In this document: piece by piece, positions 8,069-16,731 of the stretch
How the letters are laid out: each line of letters opens with the position of its first letter
How positions within the stretch are numbered: the stretch's first letter is position 1
Source of the DNA: Nostoc sp. 'Lobaria pulmonaria (5183) cyanobiont'
GTDB taxonomy: Bacteria; Cyanobacteriota; Cyanobacteriia; Cyanobacteriales; Nostocaceae
Direction of reading: 5' to 3'
DNA: 64,000 bases
Assembly: GCF_002949795.1 (NCBI RefSeq)
Contig: NZ_CP026692.1
Span: 4,386,545-4,450,544, forward strand
Notes under the pieces: model-generated
Database searches by the model: none
What the model saw: the letters and a program-made list of their open reading frames with translations, nothing else
What the model was told of the DNA's origin: nothing
Translations under genes and position numbers: made by a program

Positions 8069-8467
8069 ATGACTCAACTCACACCTATTCATTTAGAAGA
8101 TGGCACTATTATTTACATTGAGGGTACAGATAATATAGATGCTCCACCAGTCATTACCGAAGTTTCTCCAAAGGGAGAAGAAGCACTAATTGATAAGGGA
8201 TGGGATGCTAATGCTGCACAAAAACAAATAGTGCAAAATTTCCAAGCAATTGAAGGTACAATTCGGGCTTACACTGTTTATTCACTTAATGCTTTTAAGA
8301 AAATCCCTGTTGCCAATATTGATAAAGTCACTCTAGAATTTGGCATCAAAGTTGGCGGTGAAGCAGGTATACCTTACGTGACTAAAGGCACGGCTGAAAG
8401 TAATCTTAAGGTAACGGTAGAGTGTTCATTTCCTGACCAGCTGGAAAAACAAACTCAGCAATCATGA
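8069..8467 (+). CDS. Trypco1 / CU044_2847-type small protein
   Basis: 132 residues, beginning with an extended strand region (PIHLEDGTIIYIEG) and containing a segment FKKIPVANIDKVTLEFGIKVGGEAGIPYV. The KVTLEFG(I/V)K...GxP core is typical of the trypsin-co-occurring domain 1 family. That family was reported by comparative genomics as a partner of trypsin-like, caspase and STAND proteins in predicted NTP-dependent conflict systems. The gene is divergent from the caspase-STAND gene and ends with a 4-bp ATGA overlap (8464-8467) into a glycosyltransferase gene. Its biochemical role is unknown; it may be an effector-associated adaptor. The family call comes from memory of its motif, not a search. 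Confidence 0.7.
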   Translation: MTQLTPIHLEDGTIIYIEGTDNIDAPPVITEVSPKGEEALIDKGWDANAAQKQIVQNFQAIEGTIRAYTVYSLNAFKKIPVANIDKVTLEFGIKVGGEAGIPYVTKGTAESNLKVTVECSFPDQLEKQTQQS

Positions 8468-9174
8468 GTCAGAATATTGGTGCTGGTAAAATTTCGATTA
8501 TTATTCCAGTTATTAATGAAGCAGGAAATATTAAAGAAGCGATCGCGACTACTCAACAGAGTATAAATATAGAAGTCATAGTAGTAGATGGTAGCTCAAA
8601 AGATGACACAGTAAAAATAGCCCAGTCTTTAGGTGTAAAAGTTATTTCATCACCTCCAGGCCGTGCTGTGCAAATGAACGCGGGTGCTGTAGCGGCTAGT
8701 AGCGAGATTCTGCTGTTTCTTCATGCAGATAGCCGTTTGCCAACAGGGTTTGATGAGATGATTCGCACAGCACTACAACAGCCTGGGATTGTGGCTGGTG
8801 CTTTTAAGTTGCGGATTGATGCGTCACTTTTAAGTTTACGATGGGTGGAGTGGGGAGTAAATGTGCGATCGCATTTTTACCAAATGCCCTATGGCGACCA
8901 AGCAATTTTTTTAACAAAGCAAGTATTTCACCAAATTGGCAGTTTTCCCGAATTGCCCATCATGGAAGACTTTGAACTTATGCGTCGTTTAAAACGCACC
9001 GGACGCATTGTAATTATCCCTACACCAGTTGTTACTTCAGCCCGTAGATGGTTGCAAAAGGGAGTATTGAAAACTACGCTACTTAATCAAATAGTAATTA
9101 TTGCTTATTTACTCGGTATTTCACCTGAGCGAATTCGTCGCTGGTATCGCCGAGAAAAATTTAAGAGGGTTTAA
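8464..9174 (+). CDS. Family 2 glycosyltransferase (TIGR04283 type)
   Basis: 236-residue GT-A glycosyltransferase. It has the N-terminal SIIIPVINEAGNI nucleotide-binding strand, VVDGSSKDDT, the DxD-like HADSRLP metal motif, and the family's R-S-H-F-Y-Q-M-P-Y-G-D-Q-A-I-F segment with the acidic MEDFELMRRL base motif. These match the TIGR04283 family, which has been linked to arsenosugar biosynthesis in some organisms. No arsenic methylation or radical SAM genes are nearby, so that role cannot be supported here. It is translationally coupled to the upstream Trypco1-like gene by ATGA. The C-terminus (VVIAYLLGIS-like hydrophobic stretch) may associate with membrane. Confidence 0.85.
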   Translation: MSQNIGAGKISIIIPVINEAGNIKEAIATTQQSINIEVIVVDGSSKDDTVKIAQSLGVKVISSPPGRAVQMNAGAVAASSEILLFLHADSRLPTGFDEMIRTALQQPGIVAGAFKLRIDASLLSLRWVEWGVNVRSHFYQMPYGDQAIFLTKQVFHQIGSFPELPIMEDFELMRRLKRTGRIVIIPTPVVTSARRWLQKGVLKTTLLNQIVIIAYLLGISPERIRRWYRREKFKRV

Positions 9175-9237
9175 GCTGTTTCTCATCTAAGTAGTATATC
9201 TTAGGGGCATTAGATTTGAGGTGTAAGTTTCAAAGTT

Positions 9238-9468
9238 GAGCTTCCGAAGGTGAACATCGAGCCTCAGAAGGTGAACATTGAGCTTCCGAAGGTGAACATT
9301 GAGCTTCCGAAGGTGAACATTGAACTTCCGAAGGTGAACATTGAACTTCCGAAGGGGAACATTGAGCTTCCGAAGGGGAACATTGAGCCTCAGAAGGTGA
9401 ACATTGAGCCTCAGAAGGTGAACATTGAGCCTCAGAAGGTGAACATTGAGCCTCAGAAGGTGAAACTT
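9238..9468. repeat. 21-bp tandem repeat array, 11 units, 5' of a TVP38 pseudogene
   Basis: Eleven units of the types GAGCTTCCGAAGGTGAACAT+T and GAGCCTCAGAAGGTGAACAT+T. On the plus strand they encode [14 protein letters not shown] heptads in frame with the ATG at 9475 of the following decayed gene. Variants are clustered: CTTCCG units in the middle, CCTCAG units at the 3' end, indicating expansion by local duplication. Confidence 0.9.
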
Positions 9469-9474
9469 ATAAAA

Positions 9475-9739
9475 ATGAAGAAGCGTTTATTAAATTCCAA
9501 ACTCAAACTACTACTCTTAAGTTGCCTGATTGGTCACTCTCATAATTGTCGCTAAACAATTTAACTTTCAGGGACTTTTACAAACCTCAGTCATTTGGGT
9601 TGAGAGTCTTGGCGTTTTAGGGCCTATCGCCTACATAGTCATTTACAACTTGGCGACATTGCTGTTCATACCGGGTTCCCTCCTAACGCAAAGTGTGGCA
9701 ATAGAAAAAATAACCGATGATCAAACTCAAAATAATTAA
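9475..9739 (+). pseudogene. Truncated, frameshifted TVP38/TMEM64 family gene
   Basis: ATG at 9475 starts MKKRLLNSKLKLLLLSCL, a plausible N-terminus with a membrane helix, but this frame ends at 9555. From about 9530 another frame reads TLIIVAKQFNFQGLLQT, then VESLGVLGPIAYIVIYNLATLLFIPGSLLT. This matches, position for position in character, the start of the TVP38 domain in the intact neighbour at 9812-10576 (IDNLGTVGAIAFLALYIIATIAFFPGSILT). Homology stops after GSLLT and the reading frame ends at 9739, so the catalytic or transport core is missing. It therefore has one frameshift near 9525-9532 and a 3' truncation, and is a dead tandem paralogue. Confidence 0.75.
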
Positions 9740-9811
9740 TATATGTAAAATTTCTCCACTGTCAGTTATTACTGTTAACTGATTTACAAATTTATCTTAC
9801 CCGTGCAAGTT

Positions 9812-10576
9812 ATGAACAAGCAATTTATCGTAAATCGATTTAATCCTGGAGACTTGCAGAAGTTTTTTAGATTGATTGTATTAATATTACTAGTACTTAG
9901 CTTTGCTTTTTTGTTAAATACAGAGTTTGCCTTGGCACAAGAATCTGTAAATCCAAATTCTTTCAATCCCCAAGCCATTTTACGGGACGCCTTGCAGTGG
10001 ATTGATAATCTCGGTACTGTGGGAGCGATCGCTTTTCTTGCACTTTACATTATTGCCACCATCGCTTTCTTCCCAGGTTCCATTCTTACCTTAGGTGCTG
10101 GCGTTATCTTTGGCGTAATTTGGGGTTCTTTGTACGTGTTCGTTGGTGCAACCCTTGGCGCTACAGCTGCTTTCCTCGTCGGACGTTATTTAGCAAGGGA
10201 CTGGGTTGCTCAAAAAATTGCAGATAATAAAAAATTTGCCGCCATTGACCAAGCCGTTGGCAGAGAAGGATTAAAAATCGTCCTGCTAACGCGACTGTCG
10301 CCGATATTTCCTTTCAATTTATTAAACTATGCTTTCGGCATCACCGGAGTTTCGCTCAAAGATTACTTTATCGGTTCCGTGGGCATGATTCCCGGAACCA
10401 TCATGTACGTTTATATTGGTTCCCTTGCAGGTAATCTGGCCATGATTGGCACTGAGGCTCAACCTACCAACCCGACTTTACAATGGGCAATTCGTATCTT
10501 GGGTTTGTTTGCGACAGTAACTGTGACAGTTTATGTAACCCGGATTGCACGCAAAGCTTTAGAAGAGGAATTGTAA
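9812..10576 (+). CDS. TVP38/TMEM64 (DedA-like, SNARE-associated) membrane protein
   Basis: About 254 residues with an N-terminal hydrophobic helix ending FALAQ, then the VTT/DedA-like core. The core includes FFPGSILTLGAGVIFG, a Gly-rich re-entrant segment and the family's GREGLKIVLLTRLSPIFPFNLLNYAFG motif with the conserved Arg and Pro. Proteins of this family are inner or thylakoid membrane proteins implicated in lipid (phospholipid or undecaprenyl phosphate) translocation. I prefer ATG 9812 over GTG 9803. The following gene is a flavin disulfide reductase-like protein. That pairing is common in cyanobacteria and suggests a shared, uncharacterised role. A decayed paralogue lies immediately upstream. 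Confidence 0.88.
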   Translation: MNKQFIVNRFNPGDLQKFFRLIVLILLVLSFAFLLNTEFALAQESVNPNSFNPQAILRDALQWIDNLGTVGAIAFLALYIIATIAFFPGSILTLGAGVIFGVIWGSLYVFVGATLGATAAFLVGRYLARDWVAQKIADNKKFAAIDQAVGREGLKIVLLTRLSPIFPFNLLNYAFGITGVSLKDYFIGSVGMIPGTIMYVYIGSLAGNLAMIGTEAQPTNPTLQWAIRILGLFATVTVTVYVTRIARKALEEEL

Positions 10577-10798
10577 GGGGGGACAGATATATGGCCTTAC
10601 TGTGGTCTATTAAACTGCAAATTGCTGTAAATTATTGATTGCTGAAACGTTTATACAGAAAAGCTTCAATTATATTTGTCAATTCTCAAACGGACAAAAC
10701 AATTCAAAGGCTGTATTCCTTATTAAACAAGCATAAAAAATAAAAGACTGAGCCGCCTAAATTTATCGGGATTCTTAATTTTAAAAGAGGTTTTGCCA

Positions 10799-12352
10799 AT
10801 GAACAATTCAGATTTAGAGATAGTCACAGTTCGCCCAATGGATGAGTATAACCAAAAGTTGGTGTCTCACGTCCATCCACCAAATTGGGTTAATCCTCAA
10901 CCTCCCGATGTTTACGATTTGGTAGTAATTGGTGCTGGTACGGCGGGATTAGTTGTGGCGGCGGGTGCTGCGGGACTAGATTTGGGTTTAAAGGTGGCGT
11001 TGATTGAAAAGCATCTCATGGGTGGAGATTGCTTAAATGTTGGTTGCGTACCATCTAAAACTATTATTCGGTCTGCCCGCGTCGTTGGCGAAATCTGGGA
11101 TGCTAAAGATTTGGGAGTTAATATTCCCCAACATAATAATATTGATGTTGATTTTTCCAAAGTTATGGCCAGGATACGGCGAATCAGGGCTGATATCAGC
11201 CATAATGACTCGGCGGAACGGTTTCAAAACTTGGGTGTCGATGTCTTTTTGGGTAGCGGTCGATTTGCGAGTAAAAATACCGTGGAAGTTGGCGACAAAA
11301 CCCTCAAATTTAAAAAAGCTGTAATTGCTACTGGCGCAAGAGCTGCCCAACTGTCGATTCCGGGAATTGAAAAGGCGGGTTATCTAACTAATGAGACGGT
11401 TTTTTCCCTGATTCAACGACCGGAACATTTGGCGGTGATTGGTGGCGGCCCCGTTGGTTGCGAATTAGCGCAAGTTTTCCGGCGCTTGGGTTCTGAGGTG
11501 GTAGTTTTCCATAGCGGTTCTCATCTTCTGAATAAAGAAGATGCTGAGGCTGCTGAAATTCTCCAAAAGGTTTTGATTAATGAAGGAATTCGCGTAGTAC
11601 TCAATTCCAAGTTGGAAGAAGTGGTAACTGTCACCCAGGGGAAACGGCTTTACTTTTCCTCTAATGGTCATCGAGATTCAATAACAGTGGATGAAATTTT
11701 AGTCGGTGCGGGGCGATCGCCAAATGTAGAAGGTTTAAATTTAGAATCAGTGGGGGTGGAATACGACAAGCGCCAAGGTGTAAAGGTAAATGATTACCTC
11801 CAGACGACCAATCCCAAAATTTATGCAGCTGGCGATATCTGCATGAACTGGAAGTTTACCCATGCAGCTGATGCCGCAGCGCGGATTGTAATTAAGAATA
11901 CGCTATTTTCTCCCTTTGGCTTGGGACGCTCGAAACTCAGTAGTTTGGTGATGCCTTGGGTAACTTATACTGACCCAGAAATTGCTCACGTAGGGTTATC
12001 CGAACACGAGGCGCAGAAATTGGGTATTGAGGTGACAACAATTGAGATCCCTTTTAGTAGTGTAGACCGAGCGATCGCAGATGGTGAAGAATTAGGATTT
12101 CTCAAAATCCGCCATAAAAAGGGGTCTGATGAAATTATCGGTGCAACTATTGTCGCCAGTCATGCGGGTGAGATGATTTCAGAAGTGACTACGGCAATGG
12201 TGAATAAGATTGGTTTGAGCAAGTTAAGCAGTGTAATTCATCCTTATCCCACTCAAGCCGAAGCGATTAAAAAAGCAGCTGATGCTTATCGTCGAACACT
12301 CCTAACATCCAATACCAAAAAATTGTTGAGATTTCTGACAAAGTTCTCTTAA
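10799..12352 (+). CDS. Class I pyridine nucleotide-disulfide oxidoreductase (mercuric reductase-like)
   Basis: 517 residues. FAD-binding VVIGAGTAGLV, the redox-active disulfide GGDCLNVGCVPSK (CxxxxC), the NAD(P)-binding VIGGGPVGCELA and the second FAD motif YAAGDI are all present. The C-terminal dimerisation domain carries the catalytic HPYPTQAE, with His and Glu as in lipoamide dehydrogenase and mercuric reductase. There is no N-terminal MerA metal domain and no C-terminal vicinal Cys pair, so mercury reduction is unlikely. The 45-residue N-terminal extension is unusual for the superfamily. ATG 10799 is preceded by AAAGAGG (spacing 8), which decides it against TTG 10793. It lies 222 bp downstream of the TVP38 gene, probably functionally linked. 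Confidence 0.88.
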   Translation: MNNSDLEIVTVRPMDEYNQKLVSHVHPPNWVNPQPPDVYDLVVIGAGTAGLVVAAGAAGLDLGLKVALIEKHLMGGDCLNVGCVPSKTIIRSARVVGEIWDAKDLGVNIPQHNNIDVDFSKVMARIRRIRADISHNDSAERFQNLGVDVFLGSGRFASKNTVEVGDKTLKFKKAVIATGARAAQLSIPGIEKAGYLTNETVFSLIQRPEHLAVIGGGPVGCELAQVFRRLGSEVVVFHSGSHLLNKEDAEAAEILQKVLINEGIRVVLNSKLEEVVTVTQGKRLYFSSNGHRDSITVDEILVGAGRSPNVEGLNLESVGVEYDKRQGVKVNDYLQTTNPKIYAAGDICMNWKFTHAADAAARIVIKNTLFSPFGLGRSKLSSLVMPWVTYTDPEIAHVGLSEHEAQKLGIEVTTIEIPFSSVDRAIADGEELGFLKIRHKKGSDEIIGATIVASHAGEMISEVTTAMVNKIGLSKLSSVIHPYPTQAEAIKKAADAYRRTLLTSNTKKLLRFLTKFS

Positions 12353-12359
12353 GCAAAAT

Positions 12360-12387
12360 CAGTGAACAGTCGGATAACTGTTCACTG
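12360..12387. terminator. Hairpin between convergent genes
   Basis: CAGTGAACAGT, loop CGGATA, ACTGTTCACTG: an 11-bp perfect stem 8 bp after the oxidoreductase stop, with ATAATTGATA after it. Lacking a T-run, it is probably a weak or bidirectional terminator between this gene and the convergent gene ending at 12498. Confidence 0.55.
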
Positions 12388-12497
12388 ATAATTGATACAG
12401 CAGTTTTCAACTAGATGAGGTACAAAGTACAGGACTCAAAACCAGACATAAAAAGTTTGCTTCCTTCTTCCTGCCTCCTGCCTCTTTCAAGTCATCT

Positions 12498-15400
12498 CTA
12501 AACAGGTCGGAAACGATCGATCTCGCCTCCGGTCAAGTTTGCGTAATACAGATTACCATCAGGGCCAGTAGTGATTTGTGTAGGCAGTCCTAGATTAGGC
12601 CTGTCCTTTTGGGAAGCAAACTGCTTAACTGAGGTAACTTTGCCCTTACTATCTAATATCAAAGCATCGATAGTTCCTTGACTGAAATCACCAATGAATA
12701 AGGCATTTTGATAGATATCAGGGAAAGTATTACCTGTGTAAAAATCACCCACGAGGATTGAATTAGAACCAAAATGCTTGTAAGTGTACAATGGTTCTGT
12801 AACAGATGAGCCACTATTATAGAAGTCTTTTGCTGCATCCAAAGTAGCGTAGGATGGTTGTTTCAGACTGATGGTATTACCATTTGCATCAAGGCCACCT
12901 TCATAGAATGGCCAACCAAAGTTAGCCCCTGGTTTTCCGACATTCACCTCTTCGTAAGTACCCAAGCCAACATCGCCAATATAGGGGGTATTGGTCTTTT
13001 TATCAATTGTGAAACGGAAGGGGTTACGCAGACCTAAGTCATAAACTTTGGAAATATTGCTATTGGCGTCACCGTTGTAGAAAGGATTGCTTGATAAGCC
13101 TTTACCAGTAATCGGGTCAATCCGCAAAATCTTGCCGGACAGACTATTTTTGTCCTGGACGCGAATTGCTCGGGGGTCTATTCCATTGTAGGAAGTACCA
13201 TCTCCTAAGCTAACAAATAGAGAACCATCAGTACCAAAACGCACAGAACCAACTGAGTGAGATTCACTATCATTGGCTATAAAATTCTGGACATTTTGGA
13301 CTTTATCGAGATTATTAAGATAATCCTGCAAGCTGGTAAACGGCTTACCAGTATCTTTGTTGAGAATTCCTGATGGTGCATAGCCAAGTGAAACATTTGT
13401 GCTATTTCCATCTGGGTGGCTGATATTTGCCCAAGTGCCATTTGTACCTAGTAGTACCACTTCGCTGCCAGCAATTGCAGTAGTGTAATTAGTGTTGGGG
13501 TCAGCTGTAAAGCGACTTAGGCGTGCAGTACGATTCCCATTCTGATCGGGATCGTCCAATGTGCTATTGGGATTATTATTAGGATTGTTTACACTAGTTT
13601 CTGGTGGATCGTAGGTATACAACAGGTAAACATAGTTGTTGCCGTTTGGACTTTTGCCAAAATCTGGATGTACGGCAATGCCTAATAGACCGCGATCGCG
13701 CGTATCATTTACCTCTTTGCTAATATCAATAAATGATGTTGATAATAAGCTACCGTTTTTCATGACTCGCACTACCCCATTTTTCTGGGCAATGAATATG
13801 CTCTTACCATCAGGTGCCCATTCAAAAGCTGTGGGTTGAGTCAAACCAGAAGCTACTGTATCTAAAGCAAAGTTACCAGAGTCATTATCAATAATAGTGA
13901 TACTTGTCTGTTGATTAGTTAGCTGCACTCCAACTGGGTTACTGAACTTCAAAGCAAATGTCTCATTTGATTCCCCAACATTGTCATTAAGAATGGGGAT
14001 AACAATGGTGTTGCTGGTTTGTCCAACTGCAAAACTCAAGCTTCCAGATACAGCTTGGTAGTCAGATCCAGCTTTAGCAGTTCCATCTTGGGTTATGTAG
14101 TTGACACTAGCAGCCGCCGAAGCGTTCCCCCGTGTAACTATCACCTTAGCAGTACCGTCATCTTCATTAACTACTGGCTGACTGAAATCGAGGCCAGAGC
14201 GATCGTTGTCTTGAATCGTAATTGCGAGAGTTCTTTGGACTCCTAGTGTTGCCCCCTCTGCCTGATCGATGACAAAATTAAAGGTTTCATCTGCTTCTAT
14301 CAAGGAATCATCATTGATCGGAATGGATACCTGTGCGCTGCTTTGTCCCGGCGCAAAAGTAAGTATTCCAGCACTTTCAATGCCTTCACTCCCATAGTCA
14401 ACTCCTTTTGTAGCAGTATTACCTATAGTCGCATACTTGATTGAAGATGTACCACTTACATCTCCAGTCCTAAGTATTTTAACGGTAACGCTATCACTGC
14501 CTTCGTTCACAGTCATCGAAGACGAACCTAAGGTGATAGTGGTCTGAAGAAGTGGTGAATAAAGTTGAGACTGAGGAATGATTTCTTTCGCCTGAGAGGT
14601 GCTTGACCAACGCAGTTGAGAAACGGCATTGGATTTATTTTCATAGTACTCAAGTTTAATATCGTACTTCTGACCTGCAACCAATGCGATCGAGCCACTG
14701 GATTCGGTGGCAGGTTGATCGATAAACTGATTGATGATTTGTTGACCATTCACCCACAGTCGCACACCATCATCAGCAGTGGTGTAGAACTTGTAAGTTT
14801 CGCTGTACTTGGCTTCTACTTGACCTGTCCACCGTGCTGAGAAGGTATCTGCATCAATCGACGGAGCGGGAGAATCAGCGCCCCAATTAAAGTTCACCGT
14901 CGGATTTGTAGTAGTTACCTTCAGGTTAGTGAAGTCGATGTTGTCGTAGTACTCTGCTTTGAGTCCATTGCCACTACTAGGTGTGCTGACATTACTATAC
15001 AGTTGGGACTGGGGAATGATTTCTTTCGCCTGAGAGGTGCTTGACCAACGCAGTTGAGAGACGGCATTGGATTTATTTTCATAGTACTCAAGTTTAATAT
15101 CGTACTTTTGACCTGCAACCAATGCGATCGAGCCACTGGATTCGGTGGCAGGTTGATCGATAAACTGATTGATAATTTGTTGACCATTCACCCACATTCG
15201 CACACCATCATCAGCAGTGGTGTAGAACTTGTAAGTTTCGCTGTACTTGGCTTCTACCTGACCTGTCCACCGCGCTGAGAAGGTATCGGCATCAATCGAC
15301 GGAGCTGGAGAACCAGCACCCCAGTTAAAGTTCACCGTCGCATCTGTGCGAGTTACCTTCAGGTTGGTGAAGTCGATGTTGTCGTAGTACTCTGCTTTTA

Positions 15401-16022
15401 GTCCGTTGCCATTACTAGATGTGTTGACATTACTAGATGTGTTGACATTACTAGATGTGCTGACATTACTAGATGTGTTGACATTACTATACAGTTGGGA
15501 CTGAGGAATGATTTCTTTCGCCTGAGAGGTGCTTGACCAACGCAGTTGAGAAACGGCATTGGATTTATTTTCATAGTACTCAAGTTTAATATCGTACTTC
15601 TGACCTGCAACCAATGCGATCGAGCCACTGGATTCGGTGGCAGGTTGATCGATAAACTGATTGATGATTTGTTGACCATTCACCCACATTCGCACACCAT
15701 CATCAGCAGTGGTGTAGAACTTGTAAGTTTCGCTGTACTTGGCTTCTACCTGACCTGTCCACCGCGCTGAGAAGGTATCTGCATCAATCAACGGATCGGG
15801 AGAACCACTGCGCCAGTTAAAGTTCACCGTTGGATCTGTACGAGTTACCTTCAGGTTGGTGAAGTCGATGTTGTCGTAATACTCTGCCTTGAGTCCATCT
15901 CCTTGAGAGAGTAGGCTAGACCGAGCAGAAATGCTGGTTTGTCCCGGATCAATGTTTTCTAGAGATGATTTACTAGTAATTACTGGACTTACAGATGTTG
16001 ATAGCTTTTGATTTGATGCCAT
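12498..16022 (-). CDS. Multidomain protein: three PA14 domains, two Calx-beta domains, glucose/sorbosone dehydrogenase-like propeller
   Basis: 1174 residues. After a short N-terminus come three near-identical PA14 domains (each starting GLKAEYYDNIDFTNLKVT and ending EIIPQSQLYS, about 145 residues), joined by Asn/Ser/Thr linkers. Two Calx-beta domains follow (SVTVKILRTG... and EDDGTAKVIVTRG...). The last 430 residues resemble PQQ-dependent sugar dehydrogenase beta propellers (GLTQPTAFEWAPDG, RGLLGIAVHPDFG, NPFRFTIDKKTN, GWPFYEGG). PA14 domains usually bind carbohydrate and Calx-beta binds calcium, so an exported carbohydrate-binding oxidoreductase or adhesin is likely. No classical signal peptide is seen; in cyanobacteria such proteins often lack one and use type I or C-terminal export. 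The PA14 DNA copies are almost identical, indicating recent duplication or gene conversion. Confidence 0.85.
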   Translation of the reverse strand: MASNQKLSTSVSPVITSKSSLENIDPGQTSISARSSLLSQGDGLKAEYYDNIDFTNLKVTRTDPTVNFNWRSGSPDPLIDADTFSARWTGQVEAKYSETYKFYTTADDGVRMWVNGQQIINQFIDQPATESSGSIALVAGQKYDIKLEYYENKSNAVSQLRWSSTSQAKEIIPQSQLYSNVNTSSNVSTSSNVNTSSNVNTSSNGNGLKAEYYDNIDFTNLKVTRTDATVNFNWGAGSPAPSIDADTFSARWTGQVEAKYSETYKFYTTADDGVRMWVNGQQIINQFIDQPATESSGSIALVAGQKYDIKLEYYENKSNAVSQLRWSSTSQAKEIIPQSQLYSNVSTPSSGNGLKAEYYDNIDFTNLKVTTTNPTVNFNWGADSPAPSIDADTFSARWTGQVEAKYSETYKFYTTADDGVRLWVNGQQIINQFIDQPATESSGSIALVAGQKYDIKLEYYENKSNAVSQLRWSSTSQAKEIIPQSQLYSPLLQTTITLGSSSMTVNEGSDSVTVKILRTGDVSGTSSIKYATIGNTATKGVDYGSEGIESAGILTFAPGQSSAQVSIPINDDSLIEADETFNFVIDQAEGATLGVQRTLAITIQDNDRSGLDFSQPVVNEDDGTAKVIVTRGNASAAASVNYITQDGTAKAGSDYQAVSGSLSFAVGQTSNTIVIPILNDNVGESNETFALKFSNPVGVQLTNQQTSITIIDNDSGNFALDTVASGLTQPTAFEWAPDGKSIFIAQKNGVVRVMKNGSLLSTSFIDISKEVNDTRDRGLLGIAVHPDFGKSPNGNNYVYLLYTYDPPETSVNNPNNNPNSTLDDPDQNGNRTARLSRFTADPNTNYTTAIAGSEVVLLGTNGTWANISHPDGNSTNVSLGYAPSGILNKDTGKPFTSLQDYLNNLDKVQNVQNFIANDSESHSVGSVRFGTDGSLFVSLGDGTSYNGIDPRAIRVQDKNSLSGKILRIDPITGKGLSSNPFYNGDANSNISKVYDLGLRNPFRFTIDKKTNTPYIGDVGLGTYEEVNVGKPGANFGWPFYEGGLDANGNTISLKQPSYATLDAAKDFYNSGSSVTEPLYTYKHFGSNSILVGDFYTGNTFPDIYQNALFIGDFSQGTIDALILDSKGKVTSVKQFASQKDRPNLGLPTQITTGPDGNLYYANLTGGEIDRFRPV

Positions 16023-16731
16023 AATTAATGTTTCAGTATCACTTTTATATGGATGAATATTTTCAACAAAGAATGCATCATAAAGCTAGATATAAATATA
16101 TTGATAAGCTAATCATTGATTGACCTATAAATATATATTTAGTAATTGCTAATTATGAATAATTACTTGAAGAATATATTGGTCTTTGTTTTCTTTCAAA
16201 AAATTTCTGAATTCTTGAGAGCCTCTAATCTCATTGATGTGCAGACGCGTATTCGTTGAGGCAAGGGATGCCCAAGAAAGCAAACACATACGTAATTAAT
16301 AAAATGCAATAACTTTACATAACTTACTTAAGTATTTTTTTACTTCTACATATTTGACAATAGATCGCGGTGTTATGTCTATCTTTTTTATGTGACTTTG
16401 TTTAAATATTCACATTGCTATATGCTTTTTTAAAGGAATAGAAAAGTTTTGATTATATTTAAATAAAATTTGCCAAAATCCCGGATAATTTAATGTGTTT
16501 TATCTACAGATTTACTAACTATATAAAAATTCAGTAAAGAAAATTTTTAATATTTAAAGATTTTAAAAATTAATATTTATCTATACTTCATCTTGACTAT
16601 TACTTTATGTCCTTCTTACCAGAACCAGCAGAAATATAGTAATAACCTAAAATCAGTGGAGCAAAAACTTTTGCAAGAGCCTCACCATTCATGCATTTAA
16701 GCTAGGGAACACAATCAGCTAATCGTACTTT
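16023..16731. other. AT-rich intergenic region without a recognisable gene
   Basis: Upstream of both the PA14 gene (minus strand) and the mgtE pseudogene (plus strand). Strongly AT-rich with poly-A/T runs at 16400-16600. I see no frame with coding character, no tRNA and no clear operator. It probably contains both promoters. Confidence 0.5.

Noticed and set aside
8464..9174. Arsenosugar biosynthesis role for the glycosyltransferase
   Set aside because: No arsenic methyltransferase, radical SAM or transporter gene lies nearby; only the family name suggests it.
10799..12352. Mercuric reductase
   Set aside because: No metal-binding N-terminal domain and no C-terminal Cys pair.
14528..15770. 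Several alternative frames of about 74-93 codons on both strands
   Set aside because: Repeated three times because the PA14 DNA is triplicated; shadows of the real gene.
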